Positions 18,665 through 28,422 of a stretch of DNA of 64,000 nt are shown here, piece after piece. The stretch spans positions 310,001-374,000 of the forward strand of contig NC_010528.1 of NCBI RefSeq assembly GCF_000069785.1, written 5' to 3'. A model generated the notes under the pieces. The model worked only from the letters and a program-made list of their open reading frames with translations. It had not been told where the DNA came from and did not search any database. Positions within the stretch are counted from its first letter, which is position 1, and the number at the start of each line of letters is the position of its first letter. The DNA is from Cupriavidus taiwanensis LMG 19424 (lineage in GTDB: Bacteria > Pseudomonadota > Gammaproteobacteria > Burkholderiales > Burkholderiaceae). Both the position numbers and the translations under genes were made by a program.

Positions 18665-19636
18665 CTACAGCAGCCGCCCCTGACCGCGCGAGACGGCGTC
18701 GGCCTGCATCGCGGCGCGCTGGCGGTCCATGAAGTCGCGCAGGGTGTCGATGCCGCGCAGGCGCAGGATGGTGTTGCGCACGGCCGCCTCGACCAGCACC
18801 GCAAGGTTGCGGCCGGCCGCCACCTGGATCTTGACCATGTGGATCGGCAGCCCCAGCACGTCCAGATACTGCGAGTCCAGCGGCAGGCGCTCGAACTCGC
18901 CGTCGTTGCGCCGCACCAGCTGCACCACCAGCTTGATCTTCATCTTCCGCCGCACCGCGGTCTCGCCGAAGATGGTCTTGATATCGAGCAGCCCCAGGCC
19001 GCGCACTTCCAGCAGGTTCTGCAGCAGCGGCGGGCAGCGTCCTTCGATGAAATCCGGGCCCAGCCGGACGAAATCGACGGCGTCGTCGGCCACCAGTCCG
19101 TGGCCGCGCGAGATCAGCTCCAGGCCAAGTTCGCTCTTGCCCAGGCCCGATTCGCCCATGATCAGCACGCCCATGCCCAGGATGTCGAGAAACACGCCGT
19201 GCATGGTGACGCGCGGCGCCGAGATGCGCGACAGGTACAGGCGCAGGTGGTCGATCACCGCGGCGGACGACACCGGCGTGGTGAACAGCGGCGTCGACGA
19301 GCGCGTGCAGCGCAGTTCGAGGTCCGGCGGCGGCTCCATGCCGTCGGCGATTACCAGGAACGGCGGCTCCAGCAGGATCAGCTCGCCCATCTGGCGCTTG
19401 CGGGTCTCGTCGTCCAGGCGCTGGTAGTACGTGATCTCGGGCTTGCCGAGTACCTGGATCCGGTTGGGGTGGATCAGGTTGAGGTGGCCCACCAGGTCTG
19501 CGGCGGAGGTCGCTTCGCGGGCGAATTCGACGTCAAAGGCGCGATCGGCGCCCTCCAGGCCGGCGACCCACGAGAGTTTCAGGTCGGCTGCGTTGTCGTC
19601 GAAGATTGACTGGGAGGTGACGCCGGTGAGTTCCAT
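18665..19636 (-). CDS. hprK: HPr kinase/phosphorylase
   Basis: HprK phosphorylates and dephosphorylates HPr on a serine. In Proteobacteria lacking sugar PTS it tunes the nitrogen-PTS branch. The 323-residue product has the N-terminal DRTGG-like domain and a C-terminal catalytic domain with P-loop [13 protein letters not shown] (161-173), the preceding HGVFLDILG, and the signature region [10 protein letters not shown]. It is 81 bases downstream of ptsN, and the pair is conserved across betaproteobacteria. HPr and EI are not in the window. Confidence 0.96.
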
Positions 19637-19717
19637 GCGGGTTGACTGGTAAGGCGGTTTGCCAAGCGCGTGGCGCCTGCCCGGTCTGGTGCCGGACCGC
19701 TCTGGGGAATCAGGGGA

Positions 19718-20173
19718 TCAGGGATGCCATGCGATCAGCAATTGATGCACGGCATCGGGCGTGGGCAAGGTCGCCAGGCCCTCGCGCATGTCGCGATCCG
19801 ACAGCAGTTGCGCGATCTCGGACAGGATCTCCAGGTGCTGCTGGGTGGCCTGTTCCGGCACCAGCAGGAAGATCAGCAGCGACACCGGCTTGCCATCCGG
19901 CGATTCGAACGGAATCGGCTCGGCCAGGCGCATGAAGGCAGCCAGGGGTTGCTTGAGGCCCTTGATGCGCCCGTGCGGGATCGCCACGCCGGCACCCAGC
20001 CCGGTCGAGCCCAGCGACTCGCGCGCGAACAGGTTGTCGGTCACGATGGCGCGCGCCACGCCATGGTTGTTCTCGAAGAGGAGCCCGGCCTGCTCGAACA
20101 CACGCTTCTTGCTGGTGACGCTGACGTCGAGGGTGATGTTGCCGGGTGGCAGCAATTTGGCCAAACGATTCAT
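19718..20173 (-). CDS. ptsN: PTS IIA-like nitrogen-regulatory protein PtsN
   Basis: PtsN is the terminal phospho-acceptor of the nitrogen PTS (EINtr-NPr-EIIANtr) and regulates potassium transport, stress and sigma-54-related functions by protein contacts. The 151-residue product is a single EIIA domain with phosphorylatable His67 in GVAIPHGRIKGL, preceded by NNHGVARAIVTDNLFARE. It opens the ptsN-hprK unit and follows hpf and rpoN. A TATAAT box on this strand lies about 100 bases upstream of the ATG. Confidence 0.95.
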   Translation of the reverse strand: MNRLAKLLPPGNITLDVSVTSKKRVFEQAGLLFENNHGVARAIVTDNLFARESLGSTGLGAGVAIPHGRIKGLKQPLAAFMRLAEPIPFESPDGKPVSLLIFLLVPEQATQQHLEILSEIAQLLSDRDMREGLATLPTPDAVHQLLIAWHP

Positions 20174-20268
20174 GGGCGATGCGCAGGATTTCAGTTAGCG
20201 GGCGGATCGATCCGCCGGGCAGCGGCTGGTTCCCTGACCACTGCGGGCGCGGGGGAGACGCCCGGCCC

Positions 20269-20274
20269 ATTATA
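20269..20274 (-). promoter_or_regulatory. TATAAT -10 box upstream of ptsN
   Basis: On the minus strand the sequence reads TATAAT, a perfect sigma-70 -10, 96 bases before the ptsN ATG. No clear -35 is present at the expected distance. It would start ptsN-hprK transcription after the hpf terminator. Confidence 0.45.
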
Positions 20275-20442
20275 GAGCAGCGGCTACCCGAGCCTTGTGC
20301 GGTGCAGCGCGGGCAGGCGCGGCCACGATTTCTCTCTCTTTGTATGGCGCAGCATACACCTTGGCGCTGCGCTTGCGAACACTTCGGGCCGCCCCACGTG
20401 TACAGCGTTGGCTCGGCTGCCACAGCCCGAGCCGGCGCCAGG

Positions 20443-20474
20443 GCGCAAAAAAGCCGCGCTTCACGGCGCGGCTT
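20443..20474 (-). terminator. Intrinsic terminator after hpf
   Basis: AAGCCGCGC (20451-20459) and GCGCGGCTT (20466-20474) form a 9-bp stem. On the minus strand it runs into six T residues. It ends the kdsD/lpt/rpoN/hpf transcript. Confidence 0.85.
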
Positions 20475-20524
20475 GCCTGTGGAATCTGGTTCAGCAGCCT
20501 TCTGCGAGGCCGCCGGGCATAGGT

Positions 20525-20875
20525 TTATTGCTGCATCTGCGCTGCGGCCATCTGGTACTTGACCGCTTCACGGTCGTGGCCTTGCACGCGATCCTTGTAG
20601 CGAATCACCTGACGGTCCAGCTTGTCGACGAGTGCGTCGATCGCCGCATACAGGTCTTCGTGATGCGCCTCGACAAAGATGTCCTTGCCCTTGAGATGTA
20701 GATTGATTTCCGCGTACTGGCGCCGGTCCTTTTCCTTGTGATTGTCGACAGAGAGCAGCACGCTAACGCCAATGACTTGATCGAAATGCCTGACGATTCG
20801 CTCCAGCTTCGTTTCCACGTACTCACGCAGAGGGGGCGTGATGTCCAGGTGGTGTCCACTGATCTTGAAGTTCAT
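20525..20875 (-). CDS. hpf: Ribosome hibernation promoting factor (short form)
   Basis: HPF/RaiA-type proteins bind the decoding site of resting 70S ribosomes and stop translation in stationary phase. The 116-residue product is the short form: one S30AE domain (about 1-100), with [27 protein letters not shown] and the conserved region [39 protein letters not shown]. It lacks the C-terminal dimerisation domain of the long form. AGAAGGAG precedes the ATG. It is 48 bases downstream of rpoN, the usual linkage in Proteobacteria. Confidence 0.95.
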
Positions 20876-20923
20876 AGCGCTTCTCCTTCTGAAAGAGCCT
20901 CACCAGGCAGGCGGTGGGCTCGG

Positions 20924-22402
20924 CTACAAAGACTTGCGGAGATTCACTGCGGGGATCTTCAGGGCTTCGCGATATTTGGCAACGGTGCGGCGTGCGACAA
21001 CGAAGCCTTGCTCACCCAGCAGTTCGGCGATGCGACTGTCGGAAAGGGGATTCCTCGGGTCTTCGGCTCCTATCAGTTGCTTGATCAAGGCGCGGATGGC
21101 CGTTGATGAAGCCGCGCCACCGGTTTCGGTGGACACGTGGCTGCCGAAGAAGTACTTCAGTTCGAAAGTACCCATCGGCGTGGCCATGTATTTATTGGTC
21201 GTCACCCGGGAGATGGTTGACTCGTGTAAACCCAGTGTATCGGCAATCTCCCGCAAAACCAAGGGGCGCATGGCGATTTCACCGTGGGTGAAAAAGTTCT
21301 TTTGACGCTCGACAATGGCTTGCGAGACACGCAGGATCGTGTCGAACCTTTGCTGGATGTTCTTGATCAGCCAGCGCGCCTCCTGCAGCTTCTGCTGCAG
21401 CCCGGCGGTGCCGGTCTCGCCCTTGGCGCCGCGCAAAATCTGCGCATACATGTCGTTAATGCGCAGCCTTGGCATCACATCCGGATTGAGCTGCGCGATC
21501 CAGCCGCCGCCGCTCTTGCGCACGAATACGTCCGGCACGACGAAATCGGCTTCGGGCCGGCTGTACGCGTGGCCCGGGTAGGGGGCCAGCGAGCGGATCA
21601 GGTCATGGGCGGCCTTCAGCGCGACCTCATCGACCTGCAAGGCCTTTTTCAGCCGCGTGTAGTCGCGTACCGCAAGCAGTTCGAGGTGATGGGTGACGAT
21701 GGTCAGCGCCAGCTCGCGCTGCGGGTGCGTCAGGCGGCGCAATTGCAGGGCCAGGCATTCGGCCGCATTGCGCGCACCGACGCCGGGCGGGTCGAAGCTC
21801 TGCAGCAGCGTCAGGATGGCGTGGACTTCGTCGGGGTCGAATTCGAGCTCTTCCGGCAGTTCCGCGCAGATCTCTTCCAGCGAGGCGCTCAGGTAGCCGT
21901 CGTCATCGAGGGACTCGATCAGGAAGATGGCGAGACCCTTGTCCCGCGCCGAGATCTTCAGCGGCGTGAGCTGCTCCATCAGGTATTCGCGCAGCGTGGG
22001 CTCGGCATCGCGCAGCTGCATCGGCGTCTTTTCGTCTTCGTCGCCTTGCGGGCGGCGGGCAAAGTCGTCAAGGCTCCAATCGCCGTTGCTGTAGTCGTCG
22101 CCGCTGCTGTTGTCGCCGTAGCTGTCTTCCGCGGCGCCGTCGGCGTGCGCATCGCCGTTGCCCTGGGGCTCGGCGGGCGCGGGCGCGGGAGCGCTCTGGA
22201 CGTTGACCGAGCCGTCAGCCGCCACCCGCAGCGGGCTTTCGATCCAGTCGTTTTCCCGCTCGAGCAGCGGGTTTTCCGTCAGCGCCTGTTCGACTTCCTG
22301 CTGCAGTTCCAGCGTGGAAAGCTGCAGCAGCCGGATCGACTGTTGCAGCTGGGGGGTCAGTGCCAGGTGCTGGGAGAGGCGGAGCTGTAGCGACGGTTTC
22401 AT
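20924..22402 (-). CDS. rpoN: RNA polymerase sigma-54 factor RpoN
   Basis: RpoN directs polymerase to -24/-12 promoters that need AAA+ activators, controlling nitrogen use, motility and other functions. The 492-residue product has region I ([45 protein letters not shown]), an acidic region II (about 60-115, rich in Asp/Glu/Gly), the core-binding domain, and a C-terminal helix-turn-helix ending in the RpoN box [12 protein letters not shown] (470-481). The order lptB-rpoN-hpf-ptsN is conserved in Proteobacteria. Confidence 0.98.
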   Translation of the reverse strand: MKPSLQLRLSQHLALTPQLQQSIRLLQLSTLELQQEVEQALTENPLLERENDWIESPLRVAADGSVNVQSAPAPAPAEPQGNGDAHADGAAEDSYGDNSSGDDYSNGDWSLDDFARRPQGDEDEKTPMQLRDAEPTLREYLMEQLTPLKISARDKGLAIFLIESLDDDGYLSASLEEICAELPEELEFDPDEVHAILTLLQSFDPPGVGARNAAECLALQLRRLTHPQRELALTIVTHHLELLAVRDYTRLKKALQVDEVALKAAHDLIRSLAPYPGHAYSRPEADFVVPDVFVRKSGGGWIAQLNPDVMPRLRINDMYAQILRGAKGETGTAGLQQKLQEARWLIKNIQQRFDTILRVSQAIVERQKNFFTHGEIAMRPLVLREIADTLGLHESTISRVTTNKYMATPMGTFELKYFFGSHVSTETGGAASSTAIRALIKQLIGAEDPRNPLSDSRIAELLGEQGFVVARRTVAKYREALKIPAVNLRKSL

Positions 22403-22527
22403 GCGACCTATTTTATGCGCATCTTTCCGATGTTGGAACGGAAATTGCTATCGCTGAAGCGCTCTGATCGCCGCTGGCTCTTCACCGCCATGCAGCCATG
22501 GGCCGCCCGCGCATGGCGCCCGCCTTG

Positions 22528-23328
22528 TTACATGCGGAAATTCTCGCCCAGATAGACCCGCCGCACGGCGTCGTTGGCAATGATGTCTTCGGGCTGCCCC
22601 GCGGCCAGCACCGTGCCTTCGCTGATGATGTAGGCGTGGTCGCAGATGCCCAGCGTCTCGCGCACGTTGTGGTCGGTGATCAGCACGCCGATATTGCGCG
22701 CCTTGAGGAAGCTGACGATACGCTGGATCTCGCCCACGGCGATGGGGTCGACGCCGGCGAACGGTTCGTCCAGCAGGATAAAGCGCGGCGATGACGCCAG
22801 CGCGCGTGCGATTTCCACGCGGCGACGCTCGCCGCCTGACAGCGACAGCGCCGGGTTGTTGCGCAGGTGCGCGATCTGCAGGTCGTCGAGCAGGGCGTCC
22901 AGGCGGCGCTCGATCTCGGCCCTGGCCAGCGGCTTGCCCTTGTCCAGCTGCAGTTCCAGCACCGCGCGGATGTTTTCCTCGACGTTGAGCTTGCGGAACA
23001 CCGAGGCTTCCTGCGGCAGGTACGACAGCCCCATGCGCGCGCGCTCGTGGATCGGCAGGCCGCTGATGTGGTCGCCGTCGAGCACGATGTCGCCCTCGTC
23101 CAGCGCCACCAGGCCGACGATCATGTAGAACGACGTGGTCTTGCCCGCGCCGTTCGGCCCGAGCAGCCCGACCACCTCGCCGCTCTTCACGTCGAGCGAG
23201 ACGTCCTTGACCACCGTGCGCGAGCCATAGCGCTTCTTCAGGTGGCGCACGACCAGCGTGCTGCCGCCGGGCAGGACGGCGTTGGCTTCGACGACAGGCT
23301 TGTCGGCAATGGTGGCGGTATCGGTCAT
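22528..23328 (-). CDS. lptB: LPS export ABC transporter ATPase LptB
   Basis: LptB powers extraction of lipopolysaccharide from the inner membrane together with LptF/LptG, which are not in this window. The 266-residue product has Walker A GPNGAGKT (57-64), signature LSGGERRRVEIARAL, Walker B FILLDEPFAGVDPIA and the switch His in LITDHNVRETL. It has about 20 extra N-terminal residues before the usual start. lptA ends eight bases upstream, so the two are co-translated. Confidence 0.97.
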   Translation of the reverse strand: MTDTATIADKPVVEANAVLPGGSTLVVRHLKKRYGSRTVVKDVSLDVKSGEVVGLLGPNGAGKTTSFYMIVGLVALDEGDIVLDGDHISGLPIHERARMGLSYLPQEASVFRKLNVEENIRAVLELQLDKGKPLARAEIERRLDALLDDLQIAHLRNNPALSLSGGERRRVEIARALASSPRFILLDEPFAGVDPIAVGEIQRIVSFLKARNIGVLITDHNVRETLGICDHAYIISEGTVLAAGQPEDIIANDAVRRVYLGENFRM

Positions 23329-23336
23329 GGGTACGG

Positions 23337-23981
23337 TCAGGGTTTGTTGGCGGGCGCGGGCGCGGGCTTCAGGTCCAGCGGCGAGCCGCCCGCGGTGCCG
23401 GACTTCTGGTCCTGGCGCGGCGACAGCACCGCGCGCACCCGGCCGGACGGGTTGGCCGCCGCGGCATCGCCGCTGCCGCCGCCGGCAGCGGTGTAGAGTT
23501 CCTTGCGGCTGTCGTAGGTCAGCACCGCGCCGCGGATCTCGTCGAGCAGCTTGGCGCCTTGCAGCCGCGCCATGCGGGCATTGCCGATCAGCTTGGAGAA
23601 CTCCTGCTTGCCGTCGTATTCGATGCGGTCGCCCCAGCCGTCGATATATTCGTCGACGCCTTCGCGCTTCTGGCGGATATAGGCCTGCCGGCCCGGCTTC
23701 GAGGTGGCCACGGCGAACTGGTAGCCCTCCGGGTCGGTGCGCAGCTCGGCGGCGTCGGACTTCAGGATCATGGTGCCCTTGGTCAGCACGACGTTGCCGG
23801 TCAGCGTATAGATCTGCTTGACGTCGTCATAGCTGGCGTTGTCCGCCTCGAGCACCATCGGCTTGTCGCGGTCCGCCCGCTCGGCAAGGGCAGGCTGGCC
23901 CAGCAGGCCGAAGGCCATGGCCAGCGCGAGCAGGGCCGGGGCGGTGCGTCGACGGGACGAAGTCGTCAGGGAAGCGGTCAT
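23337..23981 (-). CDS. lptA: LPS transport periplasmic protein LptA
   Basis: LptA forms the periplasmic bridge that carries lipopolysaccharide from LptC to LptD. The 214-residue product has a signal peptide (MTASLTTSSRRRTAPALLALAMAFGLLGQPALA) and an OstA/LptA beta-jellyroll from about residue 38, with VLEADNASYDDVKQIYTLTGNVVLTKGTMIL typical of the family. The C-terminal 40 residues are low-complexity Gly/Ala/Pro. The ATG at 23981 is preferred over an upstream in-frame start because it places the signal peptide at the N-terminus. It sits between lptC and lptB. Confidence 0.95.
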   Translation of the reverse strand: MTASLTTSSRRRTAPALLALAMAFGLLGQPALAERADRDKPMVLEADNASYDDVKQIYTLTGNVVLTKGTMILKSDAAELRTDPEGYQFAVATSKPGRQAYIRQKREGVDEYIDGWGDRIEYDGKQEFSKLIGNARMARLQGAKLLDEIRGAVLTYDSRKELYTAAGGGSGDAAAANPSGRVRAVLSPRQDQKSGTAGGSPLDLKPAPAPANKP

Positions 23982-24100
23982 GTTGGCAGGGTTGCTTGAG
24001 GGCGTCGGGATGCGTGATGGTGCGGTTGGCGCGGACACCGGCGCGCGCGCTGCGGGCCGCGCGGGCGGGCGCCGCGTGCGCGGGCTGCGCCGGACCGGGT

Positions 24101-24730
24101 TCAGGACCCCGGCGCGCGGCCGGGGGACGGCCCGGTAATGATGGTGCCGCGTACATTGCCGAGCAATTGTACTTCGCGGGTGACGTTGTTGAAGATCAGG
24201 CCGTTGGCGGTCATGACCGACGGGCCGCGTGTCAGCTTGACCGGCTTGTCGGTCTTGACGATGTCGTCATTGACCAGCAGCTGGAAATAGCTCGACGCCG
24301 CGGTCAGCTGCGGATCCTTGGACGGATCCGCGCCCTGCTGTCGCAGCACGTAGCCATTGCCGTACAGGTCGATCACCGTGCCTTCGGCGTTCATGCGGCC
24401 GATGTCGGCACGCGCGGTCACCGGCGGGCGGTCCGGTTCATAGGCGCGCATGGCGGGGCGCGTGACCTCGTAGGTCTGGTCGTCCTCGAAATGGATCATG
24501 CGCTCGCCGGTGAAGCGGATCTTGGTGCTGCCGTCGGGCGCCAGCTCGGTGGCCGAGAAGCGGTCCATGAAGTAATCGGGCTCGTGCTTCTTGGCGGTCT
24601 GCGCGGCCTGGTCTTCCCTGGGGGAGTTGATCTGGACCAGCCAGAACGTGCTGCCCGCCACGATGGCCATCAGCAGCAGCGGCAGCAGCCGCATGACGAT
24701 GCCGCTGAGGGAGGCGAGGAGTGCCTGCAT
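24101..24730 (-). CDS. lptC: LPS export inner-membrane protein LptC
   Basis: LptC is a bitopic inner-membrane protein that receives lipopolysaccharide from LptBFG and passes it to LptA. The 209-residue product has one N-terminal membrane span (LSGIVMRLLPLLLMAIVAGSTFWLVQI, about 8-34) and a periplasmic LptC jellyroll (PDYFMDRFSATELAPDGSTKIRFTGERMIHFEDD). It is the first lpt gene after kdsD. In most related loci kdsC lies between the two, but here the 64-base gap has no room for it. Confidence 0.94.
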   Translation of the reverse strand: MQALLASLSGIVMRLLPLLLMAIVAGSTFWLVQINSPREDQAAQTAKKHEPDYFMDRFSATELAPDGSTKIRFTGERMIHFEDDQTYEVTRPAMRAYEPDRPPVTARADIGRMNAEGTVIDLYGNGYVLRQQGADPSKDPQLTAASSYFQLLVNDDIVKTDKPVKLTRGPSVMTANGLIFNNVTREVQLLGNVRGTIITGPSPGRAPGS

Positions 24731-24794
24731 GTTGTCCTTGGCGTTGTGCCCGGTGTGGGTTTCGTGCCGATGGCGACGTCGGTGGCGCGCCCGC

Positions 24795-25778
24795 TCAGAT
24801 GACCTTGGCGCGGGTCAGGTCGTGGATATGCAGCGCGCCGGCCAGGCGCCCGTCGTCGTCCACCACCAGCAGCTGGTTGATGCGGTTGGCTTCCATCACC
24901 TGCACGGCTTCCACTGCCAGCTGGTCCTGGTTGACCACGTGGGGGTTGCGGTGCATGACCTCGCCGATCGGCACGGTCTTCCAGTCGCGCGGGGTTTCCA
25001 GCAGGCGGCGCAGGTCGCCGTCGGTGAACACGCCGATGGCGCGTCCGTCGGGATCCACCACCGCGGTCATGGCCATGCCCTTGCGGGTGATTTCCATCAG
25101 CGCCTGGGCCAGCGGCGTGCTTTCGCGAACCTCGGGCACGGCGTTGCCGGTGCGCATCACGTCGCGCACATGGGTCAGCAGCTTGCGCCCGAGCGCGCCG
25201 CCGGGGTGCGAGCGGGCGAAGTCTTCCTCGCCGAAGCCGCGCGCATCGAGCACCGCCACCGCCAGCGCGTCGCCCAGCGCCAGCGCGGCGGTGGTGCTGG
25301 CCGTCGGCGCAAGGTTCAGCGGGCAGGCTTCTTTCTCGACCGCCGCGTCCAGGTGGACGTCGGCCAGCTTGGCGAGGTTGGAGTCCGGATTGCCGGTGAC
25401 CGAGATCAGGCGCGCGCCGATGCGCTTGACGATCGGGATGATCGACAGCAGCTCGCCGGTCTCGCCGGAATTGGAGAAGGCGATCAGCACGTCGTCGCGC
25501 GTGACCATGCCGAGGTCGCCATGGCTGGCTTCGGCGGGGTGCACGAAGAACGCGGGGGTGCCGGTCGAGGCCAGCGTGGCCGCGACCTTGCGCCCGATAT
25601 GGCCGGACTTGCCGATGCCCGAAACGACCACGCGCCCGGTGCATTGCAGGATCAGCTGCACGGCATGGGCAAAGTCGCCGTTCAGGCGGCCGGAAAGTGC
25701 GGAAACCGCATCGGCTTCGGTCTGGAGCGTGTCGCGGGCGAGCCGGAGTGCTCGATCCGCATCGAAATTAGCTATCAT
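24795..25778 (-). CDS. kdsD: D-arabinose 5-phosphate isomerase KdsD
   Basis: KdsD converts ribulose 5-phosphate to arabinose 5-phosphate, the first step to Kdo for lipopolysaccharide. The 327-residue product has an N-terminal SIS domain (about 35-175, with VVSGIGKSGHIGRKVAATLASTGTPAFFVHPAEASHGDLGM) and two C-terminal CBS domains (about 205-325), the standard KpsF/GutQ layout. The ATG at 25778 gives the normal start MIANFDADRAL. It heads the lpt/rpoN transcript and is divergent from the CPA2 antiporter gene 143 bases away. Confidence 0.96.
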   Translation of the reverse strand: MIANFDADRALRLARDTLQTEADAVSALSGRLNGDFAHAVQLILQCTGRVVVSGIGKSGHIGRKVAATLASTGTPAFFVHPAEASHGDLGMVTRDDVLIAFSNSGETGELLSIIPIVKRIGARLISVTGNPDSNLAKLADVHLDAAVEKEACPLNLAPTASTTAALALGDALAVAVLDARGFGEEDFARSHPGGALGRKLLTHVRDVMRTGNAVPEVRESTPLAQALMEITRKGMAMTAVVDPDGRAIGVFTDGDLRRLLETPRDWKTVPIGEVMHRNPHVVNQDQLAVEAVQVMEANRINQLLVVDDDGRLAGALHIHDLTRAKVI

Positions 25779-25921
25779 GGCGACGAAGTATACCAACGAA
25801 TGCGACCGCACCTGGGCCGGCCCATGACGCGCGTCGTGCTCGCCCGTGCTCGCCGTATTTGCGCCGGCAGGGTGCCCGTGCCGGGTCGGCCGCGCGCCTC
25901 GCCGGTCACCCTGACCGCCTG

Positions 25922-27901
25922 ATGCATTCTCCGCTGGAACTGACCCTGGTGCTGCTGGCCGCCGCCGTGTTCGGCGTGGTCGGGTTCCGCATGCTGCAGC
26001 TGCCGCCGATGCTGGGCTACCTGGCCGTCGGCATCCTGATCGGGCCGCATGCGCTCGGGCTGGCCAGCGACACCGCGCAGACCAAGTACCTGGCCGAATT
26101 CGGCGTGGTCTTCCTGATGTTCTCGATCGGGCTGGAATTCAGCCTGGCCAAGCTGCGCGCGATGAAGCGGCTGGTGTTCGGCCTGGGCGGCTCGCAGGTG
26201 GTGCTGTCGATGCTGGCGGTAGTGCCGGCCAGCTGGGCCTTTAACTGGCTGTTCCCGTTGTCGTGGCAGGCCTCGGTGGCGCTGGGCGGGGCCCTGGCGA
26301 TGTCCTCCACCGCCATTGTGTCCAAGATGCTGTCGGAGCGCATGGAGCTGGAAAGCGAGCACGGGCGCAACATCATCAGCATCCTGCTGTTCCAGGACCT
26401 GGCGGTGGTGCCGCTGCTGATCGTGATCCCGGCGCTGTCGCGCGATCCGGGTGACCTGATGATGGCGCTCGGCCTGGCCACGCTCAAGATCGTGGTAGCG
26501 CTGGGTGTCATCTTCTTCCTGGGCCAGCGCCTGATGAGCCGCTGGTTCCATGTGGTGGCGGCGCGCCGCTCGCAGGAACTGTTCATGCTGAACCTGCTGC
26601 TGGTCACGCTGGGCATGGCGGCGCTGACCGAGCGGCTGGGCCTGTCGATGGCGCTGGGCGCCTTCATGGCGGGCATGCTGATCTCGGAGACGCCCTACCG
26701 CCACCAGGTGGAAGAAGACATCAAGCCGTTCCGCGACGTGCTGCTGGGGCTGTTCTTTGTCACCATCGGCATGCTGCTCAATATCCGCGTGGTGCTGGAC
26801 CATCTCTGGCTGGTGCTGGCGCTGCTGGTGGTGCCGGTGCTGTTCAAGCTGGTGCTGATCGCGGCGCTGGCGCGCGTGTTCGGCTCGCGCCAGGGCGTGG
26901 CCATCCGCACCGGGCTGGGGCTGGCGCAGGCGGGCGAGTTCGGCTTCGTGCTGCTCAACCAGATCGACGGGCTGAACCTGGTCGACCCGGTGCTGATCCA
27001 GGTGATCCTGGCGTCGATGCTGCTGTCGATGCTGGCGGCGCCATTCCTGATCCAGTACAGCGACGCCATCGTGCTGCGCTTCGCCGCCAACGAATGGCTG
27101 ATGCAGTCGCTGAACATGACCCGCATCGCCGCGCAAAGCCTGCAGACCGAGAAGCACGCCATCATCTGCGGCTTCGGCCGCAGCGGGCAGAACCTGGCGC
27201 ACATGCTGGAGCGCGAGGGCATCAACTACGTGGCGCTGGACCTGGACCCGGACCGCGTGCGCGAGGCCGCCGCGGCCGGCGACACCGTGGTCTATGGCGA
27301 CGCCGGCCGGCGCGAGGCGCTGATCGCCGCCGGCATCCACCGCGCCGCCGCCCTGATCGTTACCTATGCCAACACCCCGTCGGCGCTGAAGGTGCTGCAC
27401 CATGTGCAGGAGCTGGCGCCGGCGCTGCCGGTGATCGTGCGCACGGTCGACGATTCCGAACTGGACACGCTGCAGAAGGCCGGCGCCACCGAGGTGGTGC
27501 CGGAGATCATCGAGGGCAGCCTGATGCTGGCCTCGCACGCGCTGGTGCTGCTGGGGGTGCCGATGCGGCGCGTGGTGCGCGGCGTGCAGCAGGCGCGCGA
27601 CGCGCGCTACAGCCTGCTGCGCGGCTATTTCCACGGGCGCGACGACGAAGAGGACATGGTCGAGCGCGACTCGGTGCGGCTGCACTCGGTGTCGCTCGGG
27701 CCGCAATCCACCGCGGTGGGCAGGCGCCTGGGCGTGCTGGGGCTGGAGCGCATCGGGGTCGAGGTGACCGCGGTGCGCCGGCGCGGCATCCGCGCCTTCG
27801 ACCCGCAGCCCGAGACCGTGCTGGAGCCCGGCGATATCGTCGTGCTGCGCGGCCCGCCCGAGGCGCTGGAGGCCGCGGAGACGCGCATCCTGAACGGCTG
27901 A
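25922..27901 (+). CDS. CPA2-family cation:proton antiporter with RCK (TrkA) domains
   Basis: The 659-residue product is of the KefB/YbaL type and exchanges potassium or sodium for protons across the inner membrane. About 12 membrane spans fill residues 5-390. The Rossmann NAD-binding TrkA-N domain follows, with IICGFGRSGQ near residue 412, then a TrkA-C domain (about 570-655, ending EPGDIVVLRGPPEAL). These cytoplasmic domains gate transport by nucleotide or ligand binding. The ATG at 25922 marks the start of the first span. No KefG/KefF ancillary gene is adjacent, which favours a YbaL-like identity. Confidence 0.93.
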   Translation: MHSPLELTLVLLAAAVFGVVGFRMLQLPPMLGYLAVGILIGPHALGLASDTAQTKYLAEFGVVFLMFSIGLEFSLAKLRAMKRLVFGLGGSQVVLSMLAVVPASWAFNWLFPLSWQASVALGGALAMSSTAIVSKMLSERMELESEHGRNIISILLFQDLAVVPLLIVIPALSRDPGDLMMALGLATLKIVVALGVIFFLGQRLMSRWFHVVAARRSQELFMLNLLLVTLGMAALTERLGLSMALGAFMAGMLISETPYRHQVEEDIKPFRDVLLGLFFVTIGMLLNIRVVLDHLWLVLALLVVPVLFKLVLIAALARVFGSRQGVAIRTGLGLAQAGEFGFVLLNQIDGLNLVDPVLIQVILASMLLSMLAAPFLIQYSDAIVLRFAANEWLMQSLNMTRIAAQSLQTEKHAIICGFGRSGQNLAHMLEREGINYVALDLDPDRVREAAAAGDTVVYGDAGRREALIAAGIHRAAALIVTYANTPSALKVLHHVQELAPALPVIVRTVDDSELDTLQKAGATEVVPEIIEGSLMLASHALVLLGVPMRRVVRGVQQARDARYSLLRGYFHGRDDEEDMVERDSVRLHSVSLGPQSTAVGRRLGVLGLERIGVEVTAVRRRGIRAFDPQPETVLEPGDIVVLRGPPEALEAAETRILNG

Positions 27902-27948
27902 GCACTCAAACGCGAGGGGGCGCGCCGCCGCCCCGGGGGGCACGGCGT

Positions 27949-28323
27949 TCAGTGCGGCCGCGGCTCGACCCAGGATTCCGGCAGGTTGTCGAGCACCGCG
28001 CGCGCATCCAGCGAGCGGATTGGCACGTCGCGATCGGCAGGGATGCGGCCCTCGCCCTGCAGCATCAGGTAGCGCAGGCAGCACACCCGCAGGAACGACG
28101 AGAAATTGCCGGCCACGGCTTCGCTGCCGCGGTGTTCGGTCAGTTCGTCGTGCAGCCGCGTGATCAACTGGTTGACGGTCATGCCGTCGCGCTGCGCCAG
28201 TTCTTCGAGCACTTCCCAGAACAGGCTTTCCAGCCGGATGCTGGTGGCTGCGCCATGCAGGCGCAGCGAGCGCGACTGGCTCTGGTAAGACGCCGGATTG
28301 GCGCGGATAAAGATCTCACACAT
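27949..28323 (-). CDS. Ribbon-helix-helix domain protein
   Basis: The 124-residue product carries an RHH_4-type domain at about residues 15-65 (SRSLRLHGAATSIRLESLFWEVLEELAQRDGMTVNQLITRLHDELTE), which predicts a DNA-binding dimer or a small regulatory fold. The C-terminal half (SSFLRVCCLRYLMLQGEGRIPADRDVPIRSLDA) is conserved in relatives that are sometimes mislabelled as arylsulfate sulfotransferase. The ATG at 28323 has GGGAGCC upstream. It is convergent with the antiporter gene and 99 bases downstream of the DJ-1 gene on the same strand. Its target is unknown. Confidence 0.8.
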   Translation of the reverse strand: MCEIFIRANPASYQSQSRSLRLHGAATSIRLESLFWEVLEELAQRDGMTVNQLITRLHDELTEHRGSEAVAGNFSSFLRVCCLRYLMLQGEGRIPADRDVPIRSLDARAVLDNLPESWVEPRPH

Positions 28324-28422
28324 CAAGGGCTCCCTGGCGGGCGGCGCGGCCGGCGGGACGTGCATGGCCCGCCGGGTCGGCAAGCCATGCATCGCGCGTG
28401 GGGGCGCCGCGTGCGGAAAGCA

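Larger units (their letters stand above)
20174..20524. other. 351-bp spacer between hpf and ptsN
   Basis: The spacer holds the hpf terminator at its right end and a ptsN promoter candidate near its left end. The middle (about 20290-20440) contains pyrimidine-rich sequence and no convincing open frame or RNA fold that I can recognise. Confidence 0.5.

Noticed and set aside
25775..28084. 769-codon minus-strand frame rich in His and Gln
   Set aside because: It is the mirror of the CPA2 antiporter gene; low-complexity HQ/RR composition reflects codon bias.
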